In this document: piece by piece, positions 19,393-28,564 of the stretch
Numbering within the stretch: the stretch's first letter is position 1
How the letters are laid out: each line of letters begins with the position of its first letter
From: Rothia sp. (in: high G+C Gram-positive bacteria)
GTDB lineage: Bacteria > Actinomycetota > Actinomycetes > Actinomycetales > Micrococcaceae
NCBI GenBank assembly: GCA_030529845.1
Contig: JAUMWB010000004.1
Span: 171,619-235,618 of the forward strand
Direction of reading: 5' to 3'
Length of the DNA: 64,000 nt
Translations under genes and position numbers: made by a program
The notes under the pieces: model-generated
The model's database searches: none
Told to the model about the DNA's origin: nothing
The model's input: only the letters and a program-made list of their open reading frames with translations

Positions 19393-20220
19393 ATGCACCA
19401 CACCAGCCCTGATACAGGCCAGCTAGCTGCTGCCCCTACCCCCAGTTCCTTACCGGACCCCGCTAGCGGAGTTGCGGCGTCCGCACCCGTGACCGGTGAG
19501 CATGCCCACCAGCTACCCGGCGAAAGCGGCTTTCGGGAGGGTCTGCGTGTAGCGGGCGTGCTCTGCCTGGGTTTTGTTGTTATGGGCATGGGTCTGGGTG
19601 TGCTGGTTGCCTCAGTGGGCTTGCCCTGGTGGGTGGCCCCTGCCCTTTCTGCTATTGTCTTTGCCGGGTCGGTGGAGTTCTTACTGGTGGGTCTTATTGC
19701 CTCTTCTGCCCCGCTTGCCTTGGTCGCCTCAACCACCCTTCTGATGAATGCCCGCCACCTGGTCTACGGTATCTCCTACCCCCTGCAGAACGTCAAAGGA
19801 AATCTGGCCAAGGCCCTGGCTGTGTATATGCTCTGCGACGAAGCCTACGCCCTGAACACCGCCCCCGGCTCGCAGAACTTCCGCAGCTCCCGCATTATGA
19901 CGGTCTCGGTGGTGCTCTGGCTATCCTGGTGGGGCGGCTCCACCCTGGGCGTTATTCTGGGCGCAACCTTTCTTTCTAACCTTGAAGGCGTGGATTTCGT
20001 CATGACGGGCATGTTCATCGTGCTCTCCATGGACGCCTACCGGGCGGTCAAAGACCGGGTAACTGCCTCACTCGCGGTTATCGCTTCGCTGACGGCCATT
20101 ATCCTTGCCCCGCATTCCATGTTGCTGGTTTCCCTGCTGACCCTGGTAGCTCTACTTGTCATCCGTCATCTGACCACCCAGCGTCAGGGTGTTTCACGTC
20201 AGGAGGCCCCGCATGCCTAG
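19393..20220 (+). CDS. azlC: AzlC-family branched-chain amino-acid exporter subunit
   Basis: A 275-residue membrane protein; after about 45 low-complexity residues comes the AzlC core (FREGLRVAGVLCLGF, LMNARHLVYGISY). AzlC forms the large subunit of the two-component LIV-E exporter with AzlD; homologues export branched-chain amino acids and related compounds. ATG 19393 is taken as start; a longer frame from TTG 19324 lacks homology. The disordered N-terminal region contains the GGCGTCCGC motif at 19476-19484. The azlD start overlaps the 3' end by 8 bases. Confidence 0.88.
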   Translation: MHHTSPDTGQLAAAPTPSSLPDPASGVAASAPVTGEHAHQLPGESGFREGLRVAGVLCLGFVVMGMGLGVLVASVGLPWWVAPALSAIVFAGSVEFLLVGLIASSAPLALVASTTLLMNARHLVYGISYPLQNVKGNLAKALAVYMLCDEAYALNTAPGSQNFRSSRIMTVSVVLWLSWWGGSTLGVILGATFLSNLEGVDFVMTGMFIVLSMDAYRAVKDRVTASLAVIASLTAIILAPHSMLLVSLLTLVALLVIRHLTTQRQGVSRQEAPHA

Positions 20221-20539
20221 CACTGGCTACATCCTCTCAGCTATCTTCCTGGCAGCCGGCATCACCTTTGCCCTGCGGCTGATGCCCTTTGGGGTGAAGT
20301 CCGTGCTCAAGGGTTCAGCCTTGGTGGCCAACCTTGCCGCCTGGCTGCCCATGGGAGCCATTATCTGCCTGGGCTTCTACGTGCTGGCAGAAATCGACTA
20401 CTCTTCCCGCGAGACGGCTCTGCCCTACCTCGTCGGAGCGGTAGTAACGGTTGCTACCCACCTGTGGCGGAAGCACCTGGCGCTCTCCCTCATCGTAGGT
20501 ACAGCAACCTGCGTCGTGCTCGCTAACTGGGCCTTCTAA
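20213..20539 (+). CDS. azlD: AzlD-family small subunit of the amino-acid exporter
   Basis: A 108-residue membrane protein with about four helices, matching AzlD in size and in the TFALRLMPFG segment. ATG 20213 has AGGAGG 6 bases upstream and overlaps the azlC stop by 8 bases, so translation is coupled. It should form the exporter with AzlC. Palindrome copy C follows before the convergent tpx. Confidence 0.88.
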   Translation: MPSTGYILSAIFLAAGITFALRLMPFGVKSVLKGSALVANLAAWLPMGAIICLGFYVLAEIDYSSRETALPYLVGAVVTVATHLWRKHLALSLIVGTATCVVLANWAF

Positions 20540-20570
20540 GGAGATACCACCAAGAGCTACCTACCAAAAA

Positions 20571-20676
20571 GCGCGGCAAACATACTCGGAGCCGACTGGC
20601 TGGGTCTGGCGTGAATCGAGACGAGCCTCTAGGCGAGGATCAAGAGGGTCAGTCGGCGAGAGTATGTTTGCTGCGC
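20571..20676. repeat. Long intergenic palindrome, copy C (inverted) of the GATTCACGCCAG-core family
   Basis: Arms GCGCGGCAAACATACTC (20571-20587) and GAGAGTATGTTTGCTGCGC (20658-20676) pair closely, and GCCGACTGGC pairs with GTCAGTCGGC inside. The interior, read on the minus strand, gives GACCCTCTTGATC, a loop, then CGATTCACGCCAG (complement of 20606-20618) and AGCCAG. The order is the same as in copies A and B. It lies in the convergent gap between azlD and tpx. Confidence 0.7.
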
Positions 20677-20700
20677 TAAATGTTGCGCGGTGTCTCTGTT

Positions 20701-21195
20701 CTAGAGAGCTGCGAGCGCTGCGTCGTAGTCGGGTTCGGTGGTGATTTCGTCGACCAGCTGGGTGTAGATGACGTCACCGGCGGCGTTGATGACCACAACG
20801 GAGCGAGCTAGCAGGCCGGCCAGGGGGCCGTCGGTCATGGTGATGCCGTAGTCTTCGCCGAAGGAGTCGCGGAAGGCAGACGCTGATACAACGTTCTCAA
20901 TGCCTTCGGCACCGCAGAAGCGGCTTAGGGCGAAGGGTAGGTCCTTGGAGACGCACACGACGGTGGTGTTCTCTAGCTTGGATGCTTCTTCGTTGAATTT
21001 ACGGACGGACGCGGCGCAGACGCCGGTGTCGATGGAGGGGAAGATGTTGAGGACCAGGTTCTTGCCCTCGAATGAGTCTGAGGTGACGGTGTCGAGGTCG
21101 GTGTTCACCAGGGTGAATGCGGGTGCTGTGGAACCTACGGCGGGCAGGTCGCCTACGGTCTGTACGTCGTTGCCTTCTAGATGTGTAGTAGCCAT
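20701..21195 (-). CDS. tpx: Thiol peroxidase (atypical 2-Cys peroxiredoxin)
   Basis: A 164-residue cytosolic peroxidase reducing alkyl hydroperoxides. The peroxidatic Cys60 lies in [16 protein letters not shown] and the resolving Cys94 in [12 protein letters not shown], matching the Tpx spacing. ATG 21195 (MATTHLEGN) is the family start; no Shine-Dalgarno is visible upstream, so the mRNA may be leaderless. A conserved thioredoxin-fold end ([16 protein letters not shown]) is complete. Confidence 0.95.
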   Translation of the reverse strand: MATTHLEGNDVQTVGDLPAVGSTAPAFTLVNTDLDTVTSDSFEGKNLVLNIFPSIDTGVCAASVRKFNEEASKLENTTVVCVSKDLPFALSRFCGAEGIENVVSASAFRDSFGEDYGITMTDGPLAGLLARSVVVINAAGDVIYTQLVDEITTEPDYDAALAAL

Positions 21196-21325
21196 AGTTG
21201 TATTGTGGCGTAGGCAACCGGGGTGGTGCAAGATGTTGCGCTGTGCGGGGAACCGTAGGTCTTAGCCGGGGTGGGCGGTTCGATAAACTAGTGTGCAGCT
21301 TATTTTCGCATTTTAGGGAGATTTC

Positions 21326-23689
21326 GTGTCTGCAACCCATCCCGCTGATTCCCATCAGGCTATTCGTATTACCGGTGCCCGCAATAACAACCTCAAGAAT
21401 GTGTCGGTTGAGATTCCTAAGCGTCGTCTGACGGTTTTTACCGGGGTGTCGGGGTCGGGTAAGTCGTCCTTGGCTTTCGGCGTGGTGGCTGCTGAATCGC
21501 AGCGCCTGATTAACGAAACCTACTCGGCCTTTGTGCAGGGCTTTATGCCCCACCAGGATCGCCCCGAGGTTGATGCGATTGAGGGTCTGACCAGCGCTAT
21601 TATTGTGGACCAGGAGCGCTTGGGGGCTAATCCGCGTTCTACTGTAGGCACGGCAACTGACGCCCTGCCCATGCTTCGTATGCTCTTTGCCCGGGTAGGT
21701 ACCCCTAATCTGGGCTCCCCTACAGCTTTTTCTTTCAATCAGGCAACCGTGCAGGGCACCGGTGCCCGCAAGGTGGGCGATGGCAAGGCCGAGCACGTAA
21801 CATTCTCCCGCACTGGCGGTATGTGTAACCGCTGTGAAGGTCTGGGCCGTACCAGCCAGATTGACCTCAACGAGCTTTTTGATGAGAACCTCACTATGGA
21901 GGACGAGGGTTTCTTCAAGGTGCCCGGTTTTACTGCCAGTGGCTGGTCAGCCCGTCTCTACAAGGAATCGGGGCTCTTTCCCACCGATGTTCCGGCTAAG
22001 GACTTCACCGAAGAGCAGCGTGCCGATTTTCTCTATAGAGAGCCCACCAAGATGAAAATTGCGGGTATCAACATGACCTATGAGGGTCTGGTTCCCCGCA
22101 TCGAGAAGTCTATGCTCTCTAAGGACAAGGAGGGCATGCAGCCCCATATCCGTGCCTTTGTTGACCGGGCGGTCACTTTTGTGCCCTGCCCCGACTGCGG
22201 TGGCACCCGGCTTTCTCAAGCGGCTCTGGCGTCAAAGGTCAACGGGGTGAATATTGCTGAGCTCTGCGACATGCAGGTCACCGATCTGCTCGCCTGGGTT
22301 CGGGAGCAGGATATCCCCGAGGTCGCTCCCCTACTCGGGGCTCTTGAACATCTGCTTGACTCTATGGTCACGATCGGGCTGGGGTATATTGCTCTGTCCC
22401 GTTCAGCTTCTTCGCTCTCTGGTGGCGAGGCCCAACGCGCCAAGATGGTGCGTCACTTAGGGTCCCCGCTCACCGACGTCACCTATGTCTTTGACGAGCC
22501 CACCGCGGGCCTTCACCCCCACGATGTCACCAAGATGAACGAGCTTCTGCTACGCCTGCGCGATCGCGGCAACACCGTATTGGTGGTTGAGCACAAGCCC
22601 GAAGCCATCGCCATTGCCGACCACATCATCGATATGGGCCCGGCTGCCGGTTCGGCCGGTGGCACCGTGGTCTACGCCGGAGCCTTCGAGGGGCTCAAGC
22701 AGGCTGATACCGTCACATCCCATCACTTCTACGACCGGCAGGGGCTTAAGGACGCCGTCCGCCCCGCAACCGGGGCCCTGCAGGTTAGGGACGCAACCCG
22801 CAACAACCTCAAAAATGTTTCCGTCGCCGTGCCCACCGGCGTCCTGACCACCTTTACCGGTGTGGCGGGTTCCGGTAAGTCCTCTCTCATTACCGAGCTG
22901 CTGGAACAGCACGCGAACAGTGAAGAGCGCATTATCTATATTGATCAGGCACCTATTAAGGGCTCTCGCAGGTCGAACCCAGCCACCTACACAGGCCTGC
23001 TCGAACCTATCCGCAAGGCCTTCGCCAAGGCCAACGGAGTCAAGCCCGCCCTCTTCTCGGCAAACTCCGAGGGAGCCTGCCCCGAATGTAAGGGCACCGG
23101 CGTACTGGAAACCCAGCTGGGATTTATGGAAAAGTCCACCGCTGTCTGCGAGGCCTGCGAAGGGAAGCGTTTCTCCCCCGGCGTGCTCGAATACCGTCTG
23201 GGTGATAAGAACATCAGCGACGTTCTGGCACTCTCCGCAGCCGATGCCCTCGCCTTCTTTAGCGCCAAGGAGACCAAGCTGGCCGCCGCAACGAAAATCT
23301 TGCAGCGCCTGGTCGATGTAGGCCTGGGCTACATCACCCTGGGTCAGCCCCTCTCGACCCTCTCAGGCGGTGAGCGCCAGCGTATCAAGCTCGCCACCCA
23401 CATGGCAGAACCCGGTGGAATCTACATCTTCGACGAGCCTACCACGGGCCTGCACCTGGCCGATATACAGCAGTTCCTCGGCCTCCTGGATCAGCTGGTC
23501 GACGCCGGTACCACCGTACTCTGCATCGAACACCACCAGGCCGTTATCGCCCACTCTGACCACATCATCGACGTGGGGCCAGCAGCAGGTCACGATGGCG
23601 GTACAATCGTGTTTGAGGGAACTCCCGCCCAGCTTGCTACCGCAGACACCCTCACCGGGGAGCACCTGGCTGCCTACCTAGCGTCCTAG
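21326..23689 (+). CDS. UvrA-like ABC-ATPase (UvrA2/DrrC class)
   Basis: A 787-residue protein with two ABC ATPase halves: Walker A GVSGSGKSS (40-48) and a second GVAGSGKSS, each with a signature LSGGEAQRAK or LSGGERQRIK. Zinc-binding CxxC pairs (CNRCEGLG, CPDCGGTR, CPECKGTG, CEACEGKR) are intact. It is about 150 residues shorter than UvrA, as in UvrA2/DrrC proteins, which lack the UvrB-binding domain and are linked to tolerance of DNA-binding drugs. GTG 21326 has AGGGAG upstream. Two TetR genes follow 93 bases downstream and may control it; this is inference. Confidence 0.88.
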   Translation: MSATHPADSHQAIRITGARNNNLKNVSVEIPKRRLTVFTGVSGSGKSSLAFGVVAAESQRLINETYSAFVQGFMPHQDRPEVDAIEGLTSAIIVDQERLGANPRSTVGTATDALPMLRMLFARVGTPNLGSPTAFSFNQATVQGTGARKVGDGKAEHVTFSRTGGMCNRCEGLGRTSQIDLNELFDENLTMEDEGFFKVPGFTASGWSARLYKESGLFPTDVPAKDFTEEQRADFLYREPTKMKIAGINMTYEGLVPRIEKSMLSKDKEGMQPHIRAFVDRAVTFVPCPDCGGTRLSQAALASKVNGVNIAELCDMQVTDLLAWVREQDIPEVAPLLGALEHLLDSMVTIGLGYIALSRSASSLSGGEAQRAKMVRHLGSPLTDVTYVFDEPTAGLHPHDVTKMNELLLRLRDRGNTVLVVEHKPEAIAIADHIIDMGPAAGSAGGTVVYAGAFEGLKQADTVTSHHFYDRQGLKDAVRPATGALQVRDATRNNLKNVSVAVPTGVLTTFTGVAGSGKSSLITELLEQHANSEERIIYIDQAPIKGSRRSNPATYTGLLEPIRKAFAKANGVKPALFSANSEGACPECKGTGVLETQLGFMEKSTAVCEACEGKRFSPGVLEYRLGDKNISDVLALSAADALAFFSAKETKLAAATKILQRLVDVGLGYITLGQPLSTLSGGERQRIKLATHMAEPGGIYIFDEPTTGLHLADIQQFLGLLDQLVDAGTTVLCIEHHQAVIAHSDHIIDVGPAAGHDGGTIVFEGTPAQLATADTLTGEHLAAYLAS

Positions 23690-23782
23690 CAGTCCCCCTC
23701 CTTCGCCACGTCCTATTCTCGTTATCTACGAAATAAGACAGGGCCTAGCACCAGTAACCACACCACCATCTAAAGTTAAACC

Positions 23783-24433
23783 GTGCCTAAACTCATTAAC
23801 CACGAAGAACGCAAACAAGAAATCGCCCAAGCTGTCTGGGCGGTACTATCCCGCGAAGGCATCCGCGGAGTTTCAGTGCGTACCGTAGCTGCCGAAGCCG
23901 GCATCTCCACCGGCTCCCTGCGCCACGTCTTCCCCTCCCATGAAGAGATGATGCGGTTCTCCCTCGACTTCGTGGGTAAGCGCTTCATCCGTAGCCTTAC
24001 CAGCCGCACCTTCAACTACGAACTGATTTACAGTCTCGAAGAGATTTTCACCGAGCTTTCTCCCGTTTCTGAGGACGGCAAGCTCTTCATCACCGTGGTT
24101 GCGGGCATGCTAGCTGATGCCTCAACGATTCCCGGCATAACCAAGGTTTTGCAGTCCCACGAAAAGGACTTCCTCTATGCCTACGGCTTCCTACTCAGCC
24201 AGCTACGGGCCCAGGGCTTTGTGCGAGACGATATCGATATCGACTTTGAGGTTGAAAAGCTGGTAGCCCTGCTGTGGGGTATCAACTGTCTCTACCTGCT
24301 GACCGATGGAGAAGCCAGCGACGAGGAGCTCATGGCCCCCATGCTCACCCATTTTGAGACCCTGCTGGAAATCTTCACCTACCCCGAAGAGCAGGATCTC
24401 GACTACTTCAGTCAGGAGTTCTTCAGTGCCTAA
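23783..24433 (+). CDS. TetR-family regulator (first of a tandem pair)
   Basis: A 216-residue protein with an N-terminal TetR helix-turn-helix (VRTVAAEAGISTGSLRHVFPSHEEMM). GTG 23783 is the only start in front of PKLINHEERK; no Shine-Dalgarno is seen, suggesting a leaderless message. The N-terminal 60 residues are strongly similar to the next gene, including the shared opening VPKLI[N/D]H and the identical VAAEAGISTGSLRH. The stop lies 8 bases beyond the start of the second gene, so they are coupled. The ligand and target are unknown; the upstream UvrA-like gene is the obvious candidate. Confidence 0.85.
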   Translation: MPKLINHEERKQEIAQAVWAVLSREGIRGVSVRTVAAEAGISTGSLRHVFPSHEEMMRFSLDFVGKRFIRSLTSRTFNYELIYSLEEIFTELSPVSEDGKLFITVVAGMLADASTIPGITKVLQSHEKDFLYAYGFLLSQLRAQGFVRDDIDIDFEVEKLVALLWGINCLYLLTDGEASDEELMAPMLTHFETLLEIFTYPEEQDLDYFSQEFFSA

Positions 24434-25130
24434 GCTCATCGACCACGCTGAACGTAAGAAAGTTATTTCGCAGGCTGTTTGGAAGCTCCTGAACGAACGC
24501 GGCGTCAGTGCCATCACTATTCGCAATGTGGCTGCTGAGGCTGGTATTTCCACCGGTTCACTGCGGCACTCCTTTGATAGCCGCGTTGAGCTAGTGACCT
24601 ACGCCCTGGAACTTATCGGTCTGGAAACCGAGGCCAGTATGCGAGCTGTGTCGGTACAAGGCCAGGATGTGCTCAATTCTGTGAAGATTCTCGAACACTT
24701 CATTCCGCTCACTCCCCGCGCCCGTGCAGTCTCCCGTATTACCCTGGGCATGGTTGCGGAATTGCGTTCAACACCCGAGATTAAAAATATTTCTGTCTCC
24801 AGCTTAGAGCGCATCCGTACCCTCTTTTACGACATGCTGGTGCAGCTGAATCAAGCTGGGCAGAATAAGACTGGAACCGACCTCAAGGTGCAGGCTAATC
24901 AGCTGACCATGCTCAGCTATGGCCTAACGGCCAAGGCCATCATCGGCGGCAAGGGCTCGGACCCGGTTAACCTGAGCTATATCTTCCGCTCCAGTATCAA
25001 CGAACTCCTGGTACATCCCGTGCCCTATGCGACCCAAGAAGATATTGACAAGTTCGTTGCTCTATCGGAGGGCGTTGGTGAACTGCACACCCCCGCAGAA
25101 GTAGAAGAAGGCACAACAGATACCCTGTAA
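24426..25130 (+). CDS. TetR-family regulator (second of a tandem pair)
   Basis: A 234-residue TetR protein beginning at GTG 24426 (VPKLIDHAERKKVISQAVW), overlapping the first gene by 8 bases. The helix-turn-helix IRNVAAEAGISTGSLRHSF is nearly the same as in its neighbour, whereas the ligand-binding C-terminal part differs. A longer frame from 24306 lies within the first gene and has no homology. The pair probably arose by tandem duplication and could form heterodimers. A hairpin terminator follows at 25150-25181. Confidence 0.85.
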   Translation: MPKLIDHAERKKVISQAVWKLLNERGVSAITIRNVAAEAGISTGSLRHSFDSRVELVTYALELIGLETEASMRAVSVQGQDVLNSVKILEHFIPLTPRARAVSRITLGMVAELRSTPEIKNISVSSLERIRTLFYDMLVQLNQAGQNKTGTDLKVQANQLTMLSYGLTAKAIIGGKGSDPVNLSYIFRSSINELLVHPVPYATQEDIDKFVALSEGVGELHTPAEVEEGTTDTL

Positions 25131-25149
25131 AGCTAGCAGCGTTAGCAAA

Positions 25150-25181
25150 AAGCGGGCAGGACTCTATGGTCCTGCCCGCTT
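25150..25181. terminator. Terminator after the TetR pair
   Basis: Perfect 12-bp arms AAGCGGGCAGGA (25150-25161) and TCCTGCCCGCTT (25170-25181) with an 8-base loop, followed by CTCTTGT on the plus strand and preceded by AAAA, so it can act both ways for the convergent lipoprotein gene. Confidence 0.8.
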
Positions 25182-25207
25182 CTCTTGTGGTCTATGTGCC
25201 GCACTGT

Positions 25208-25888
25208 TTACCAGGCGAAGCCGATGGAATCCTCAATTTTCTTCAGAAAATCAGGGTTAGTGTCGTCAACCAAGATGGCCGCGTGCATGAGCTCGTGCCC
25301 GTTATCAAGGGTGAAGATGTAGCCGGGGTTATTGCCTGATGCAAAACGCACCTCGGAGCGAATTACCCGCACGCCGTCCTCGCGGGTGTAGTTGATAGTC
25401 TCAACGGTTTCGTTGATAGACCAGGCCGGGGTAAGACGGGCAACGGTTTCCTTTTCCAGCTCCTCGGCGCTACGCCCCTGCTCATCGTTGTAGGGGGTGC
25501 CTACCATAAAGCGTCCCGCAGCGTCATCGGTACTGCGGTAATGGGTGAACTGGTAGGTGAAAATCTCTGCCTGGGAGGGGGCGGCGTCCTGCACATAGTC
25601 CTGGGGGACAAAGAAGGTCACGCCGTTCTCAGCGAAGACAGTACCGGGGAAGGGGTCTTCGGGGGTCGGTTCAGGGGTCGGCTCTTCGGTCGTAGGCTCT
25701 GCGCTGGTCGGTTCAGGAGTAGGCTCAGGGCTAGGTGTAACGGAAGTAGCCTCGGGGGTAGGTGAGGCTGAGCTGGCGCTTGCTGAAGCGGTCTGCGGAT
25801 CAACGCGGGTAATTACTTCTTCCTGCTGGCAAGCGGTGAGGGCCAGCAGGGCAAGGCTAGTGAACAGGACGACTGATTTTCTGGTCAT
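25208..25888 (-). CDS. Secreted lipoprotein with proline-rich linker
   Basis: A 226-residue lipoprotein. The signal peptide MTRKSVVLFTSLALLALTAC ends in a lipobox (LTAC, Cys20). Residues 35-80 are a low-complexity wall-spanning linker of Pro, Thr, Glu and Ser (SPEPTPEPTSAEPTTEEPTP). The C-terminal 145 residues form a compact domain (GVTFFVPQDYVQDAAPSQ..., GHELMHAAILVDD) that I do not recognise. Likely displayed on the outer face of the membrane. Function unknown. Confidence 0.8.
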   Translation of the reverse strand: MTRKSVVLFTSLALLALTACQQEEVITRVDPQTASASASSASPTPEATSVTPSPEPTPEPTSAEPTTEEPTPEPTPEDPFPGTVFAENGVTFFVPQDYVQDAAPSQAEIFTYQFTHYRSTDDAAGRFMVGTPYNDEQGRSAEELEKETVARLTPAWSINETVETINYTREDGVRVIRSEVRFASGNNPGYIFTLDNGHELMHAAILVDDTNPDFLKKIEDSIGFAW

Positions 25889-26056
25889 GGTTCCTTCACA
25901 GGGTAAGGCATGGTGTGCGGCTTTTAATTCTAAAGAGCACCGTCGAGACTGCCCAGTGAAAACCTAAAAATGTGGGCAAGATACCGTTATCTTCCCCGCG
26001 TGTTGCCTGCCTGGTGGCTGGGAGGGGCAACGGGCGTCCGCTCCCTCCCGCAGAAT

Positions 26057-27433
26057 TTAGGACGCCTGCGCCCGACCTTCCAGCGCCTTTTTGGCTTTGG
26101 GGTAGAGCAGGGCAATCATGATAATGCCCAGCAAAATCACCGGGATGTGGCTGGCCATAGCCCAGCGGAAGGCTTCGCGGGTATAGGTCTCGGGGGTACC
26201 TGCGCCCAGACTGTCAAGGACCAGGCCAATCAGAAGCACAATGACCAGGGCTCCGGTAAACCCGCCCATATTGGCGATACCGGTTGCCAGGCCACGCTGG
26301 TGCTGGGGCACATGCGAGCGCACCACCTCAAAGGCCGCCATGGACACCGGGCCGTTAATTCCTAAGGTGATGGCTGCGGCATAGAGCAGGGCTGTCGGTA
26401 GGGTTCCGGGCCAGAAGAAAATCAGGGACCAGAGACTAAGGTTAAGCAGGCTGCTACCCACCGCGATGTGGACTCGGTAGGCAGAGAAGCGGGAGAGAAT
26501 CGAGCCGGTGAAGAAGCCAGCTAACACGATGGCGGCAACCACCGTACTGATAATGGCTGAGGCTAGGGCCCGGCTATAGCCCAGTCCCCCGGTTAAAAAG
26601 GGCATGCCCCACAGCAACATAATAGAGAAAATCATAGAAGCTGTGACGTAGTGCACCCAGAAGGCCAGGCGCACTCCCGGATAAGCCAGTACCTGTTTGA
26701 TGGAGGAAACGAACCCGGGGTTGGGGGCCGGGGGAAGAACCGGCAGGGAGTCGGTGACGGGGTAGGGGTGGTCGGTGCGGGCCTGGTTGGCTTCGTCCTG
26801 GTGAGGGTGCGGACGCCGGGCGGACGCGCTCCCCCGTCCGCCCCGGGGCCGCCACCCTAGCCCCTGGATGAGGGTAACCCCGTCGGGAGCCGGCCTCAAG
26901 GTGAACAGGGCAAGAAGCACCAGAGTAAAACCGGTAACGGCAAGCACGGTGAAGCCGCCCTGCCAGCCCAGGGCAGCGACCAGGGCGACCAGGGGCGTAA
27001 CGGCAACCAGCTGGCCCAGCTGGCCCATATTGGCGCTGATTTGGTTGACCACCGGGATCTGTTTAGGGGTAAACCAGTCTGAAATCAGACGGATCAGGCT
27101 GACAAAGATACAGGCGTCCCCGCTGCCTACCAGCACGCGGGCTAGTAGGGCTAGGGGTACAGTGTCGCTGTGGGCCAGCAGGAGCTGGCCAGCCGTCATG
27201 AGGGTGAGACCACCGGCAATCAGCACCGGTGCCCCCTTTCGGTCCAGTAGAGCCCCTACCGGTACCTGGCAGCTAGCGTAAACCACCAGTTGCAGCATGA
27301 TAAACAGGGAAATAGCCGTAGCTTCCACCCCGAAGTGGGTTTGGGCAGTGGCCCCCAGCGCCGAAAAGGAGCTGCGGTTGATAATGGAAAAGACATAGGC
27401 GGCTATAGCTACCGCCCACACTAGCCATTTCAC
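26057..27433 (-). CDS. Major facilitator superfamily transporter
   Basis: A 458-residue membrane protein with twelve likely helices. The MFS motif A-like sequence GALLDRKGAPVLIAGG follows helix 2. Between helices 6 and 7 is an unusually long Pro/His/Arg-rich loop (GRGSASARRPHPHQDEANQ...). The DNA coding for this loop carries GCGGACGCC (26809) and GCGGACGCG (26820), so the repeated motif is again in a non-conserved segment. Substrate unknown. The gene precedes none of its neighbours closely; yjdM lies 25 bases upstream on the same strand and may be cotranscribed. Confidence 0.85.
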   Translation of the reverse strand: MKWLVWAVAIAAYVFSIINRSSFSALGATAQTHFGVEATAISLFIMLQLVVYASCQVPVGALLDRKGAPVLIAGGLTLMTAGQLLLAHSDTVPLALLARVLVGSGDACIFVSLIRLISDWFTPKQIPVVNQISANMGQLGQLVAVTPLVALVAALGWQGGFTVLAVTGFTLVLLALFTLRPAPDGVTLIQGLGWRPRGGRGSASARRPHPHQDEANQARTDHPYPVTDSLPVLPPAPNPGFVSSIKQVLAYPGVRLAFWVHYVTASMIFSIMLLWGMPFLTGGLGYSRALASAIISTVVAAIVLAGFFTGSILSRFSAYRVHIAVGSSLLNLSLWSLIFFWPGTLPTALLYAAAITLGINGPVSMAAFEVVRSHVPQHQRGLATGIANMGGFTGALVIVLLIGLVLDSLGAGTPETYTREAFRWAMASHIPVILLGIIMIALLYPKAKKALEGRAQAS

Positions 27434-27457
27434 GGGTGGACCACTGCTTTCAAGAGG

Positions 27458-27814
27458 TTAGTTGATCTTTTTGACCACGGAGGACTTGAGGTACATCTGG
27501 CCCGCGCCGGGCACCTTGGCCTCGATGTCGTGACCGTTGACGGAGCTTTCGAGCAGGCGGATACCGCGCACCTTGGTGCCGGCCTTAATGTCTGCGCCGC
27601 CCTTGACCTTGAGGCCCTTGGTAATAGTCACAGAGTCACCGTCCACCAGCTCATTGCCCACGGAGTCCAGTACCTTGGAACCGGTTTCTTCTGCTGCGGA
27701 GTCTTCGCCTTCTGCCCATTCATGTCCACACATAGGGCAGACCCAGAGATCCCCCTGCTGGTAGGAATATTCTTCAGAGCAGCCAGGGCAAGCGGGGGCG
27801 GGGGCATCAGACAT
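27458..27814 (-). CDS. yjdM: Zinc-ribbon protein of the YjdM/PhnA family
   Basis: A 118-residue protein with an N-terminal zinc ribbon (CPGCSEEYSYQQGDLWVCPMCGHEW) and a C-terminal PhnA-type beta domain (VGNELVDGDSVTITKGLKVKG, GTKVRGIRL). The family was first named after alkylphosphonate uptake but a phosphonate function is not established. ATG 27814 is chosen because a GGAG lies 7 bases upstream; the longer frame to 27826 starts before the binding site. Confidence 0.9.
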   Translation of the reverse strand: MSDAPAPACPGCSEEYSYQQGDLWVCPMCGHEWAEGEDSAAEETGSKVLDSVGNELVDGDSVTITKGLKVKGGADIKAGTKVRGIRLLESSVNGHDIEAKVPGAGQMYLKSSVVKKIN

Positions 27815-27877
27815 GGAAATCTCCATCGGTTAGGTAAAAATTTTGGTCGCTCTCATTATCTCAGAAAGGAAGGCAAA

Positions 27878-27914
27878 AACCTCCCGCTCCTCGGACTAGA
27901 AGGAGCGGGAGGTT
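27878..27914 (-). terminator. Terminator of the YtxH-like gene
   Basis: Perfect 14-bp arms (27878-27891 and 27901-27914) with a 9-base loop. On the minus strand the stem is followed by TTTTTGCC, directly downstream of the YtxH-like gene. Confidence 0.85.
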
Positions 27915-27935
27915 GTGGAATTGTATCTAGAGGGC

Positions 27936-28394
27936 TTACTTGGTGGGAGCGGGACCTTCGTCGTTCATGTCGGTGGCGGGGTCTGAGACAACATCGGCGG
28001 GAGCTTCATCGACTAGCTTCTGGGCCTTCTTGTCAGCCTTCTCGGCTTCCTTTTCAGCTTTGGCTTCTGCCTTTTCAGCCTGCTTTTCGGCCTTAGCCTC
28101 AGCGCGGGCATCCTTGACCTCTTCCGCCTTTTCCTTAGCCTTTTCGGTGCCAGCGGCGGCTGCTTCTTTAGCCTTTTCGGTACCGGCTACAGCTGCTTCC
28201 TTGGCCTTTTCAGCAACAACGGGAGCCTGTTCCTTGATGGTTTCTTCGGCGGTCTTGATGCCGTTCTGCACCTTGGGGTCATTCCAGATGTTGGCGGCCT
28301 GGGTCTTGATCTTTTCGTACTGGCCGCGGCCTGCACGGGCACCCAGTACGTAGCCGATACCTGCACCGGCGATAAACGCTAGACGTGCTTTCAT
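27936..28394 (-). CDS. YtxH-like single-pass membrane protein with Ala/Lys/Glu repeats
   Basis: A 152-residue protein. The N-terminus (FIAGAGIGYVLGARAGRGQYEKI) is the YtxH-type transmembrane helix with a GxxxG-like glycine pattern. Residues 55-125 are a long charged helix of Ala/Lys/Glu repeats, including the near-identical units GTEKAKEAA and AEKEAEKADKK. Such proteins are abundant stress-related membrane proteins of unknown action in actinobacteria. The gene has its own terminator and faces away from nothing, being in line with ychF downstream on the minus strand. Confidence 0.75.
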   Translation of the reverse strand: MKARLAFIAGAGIGYVLGARAGRGQYEKIKTQAANIWNDPKVQNGIKTAEETIKEQAPVVAEKAKEAAVAGTEKAKEAAAAGTEKAKEKAEEVKDARAEAKAEKQAEKAEAKAEKEAEKADKKAQKLVDEAPADVVSDPATDMNDEGPAPTK

Positions 28395-28495
28395 GATAAA
28401 CCTTCTTTCATCAGTGAACTTGTTATCACCTATTGTGCCAAAGCATGCTTACGAGAGGTGAACGACACACCGCACACCCATCTAAGATGCCATCG

Positions 28496-28541
28496 AAAAA
28501 GTGCAAGTGCCCCGCACTTTTCGCGGGGCACTTGCACTTTT
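28496..28541. terminator. Terminator of ychF
   Basis: Perfect 15-bp arms 28501-28515 and 28523-28537, extended by A5/T4 on the flanks, with a 7-base loop. The minus strand reads a T-tract after the stem directly downstream of ychF (ends 28565). Confidence 0.85.
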
Positions 28542-28564
28542 CCACTGGCACTTCTCTAAGGAGG

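Noticed and set aside
28496-28541. Possible attenuator or riboswitch at the long AAGTGCAAGTGC hairpin
   Set aside because: It lies downstream of ychF with a T-run, so a plain terminator explains it.
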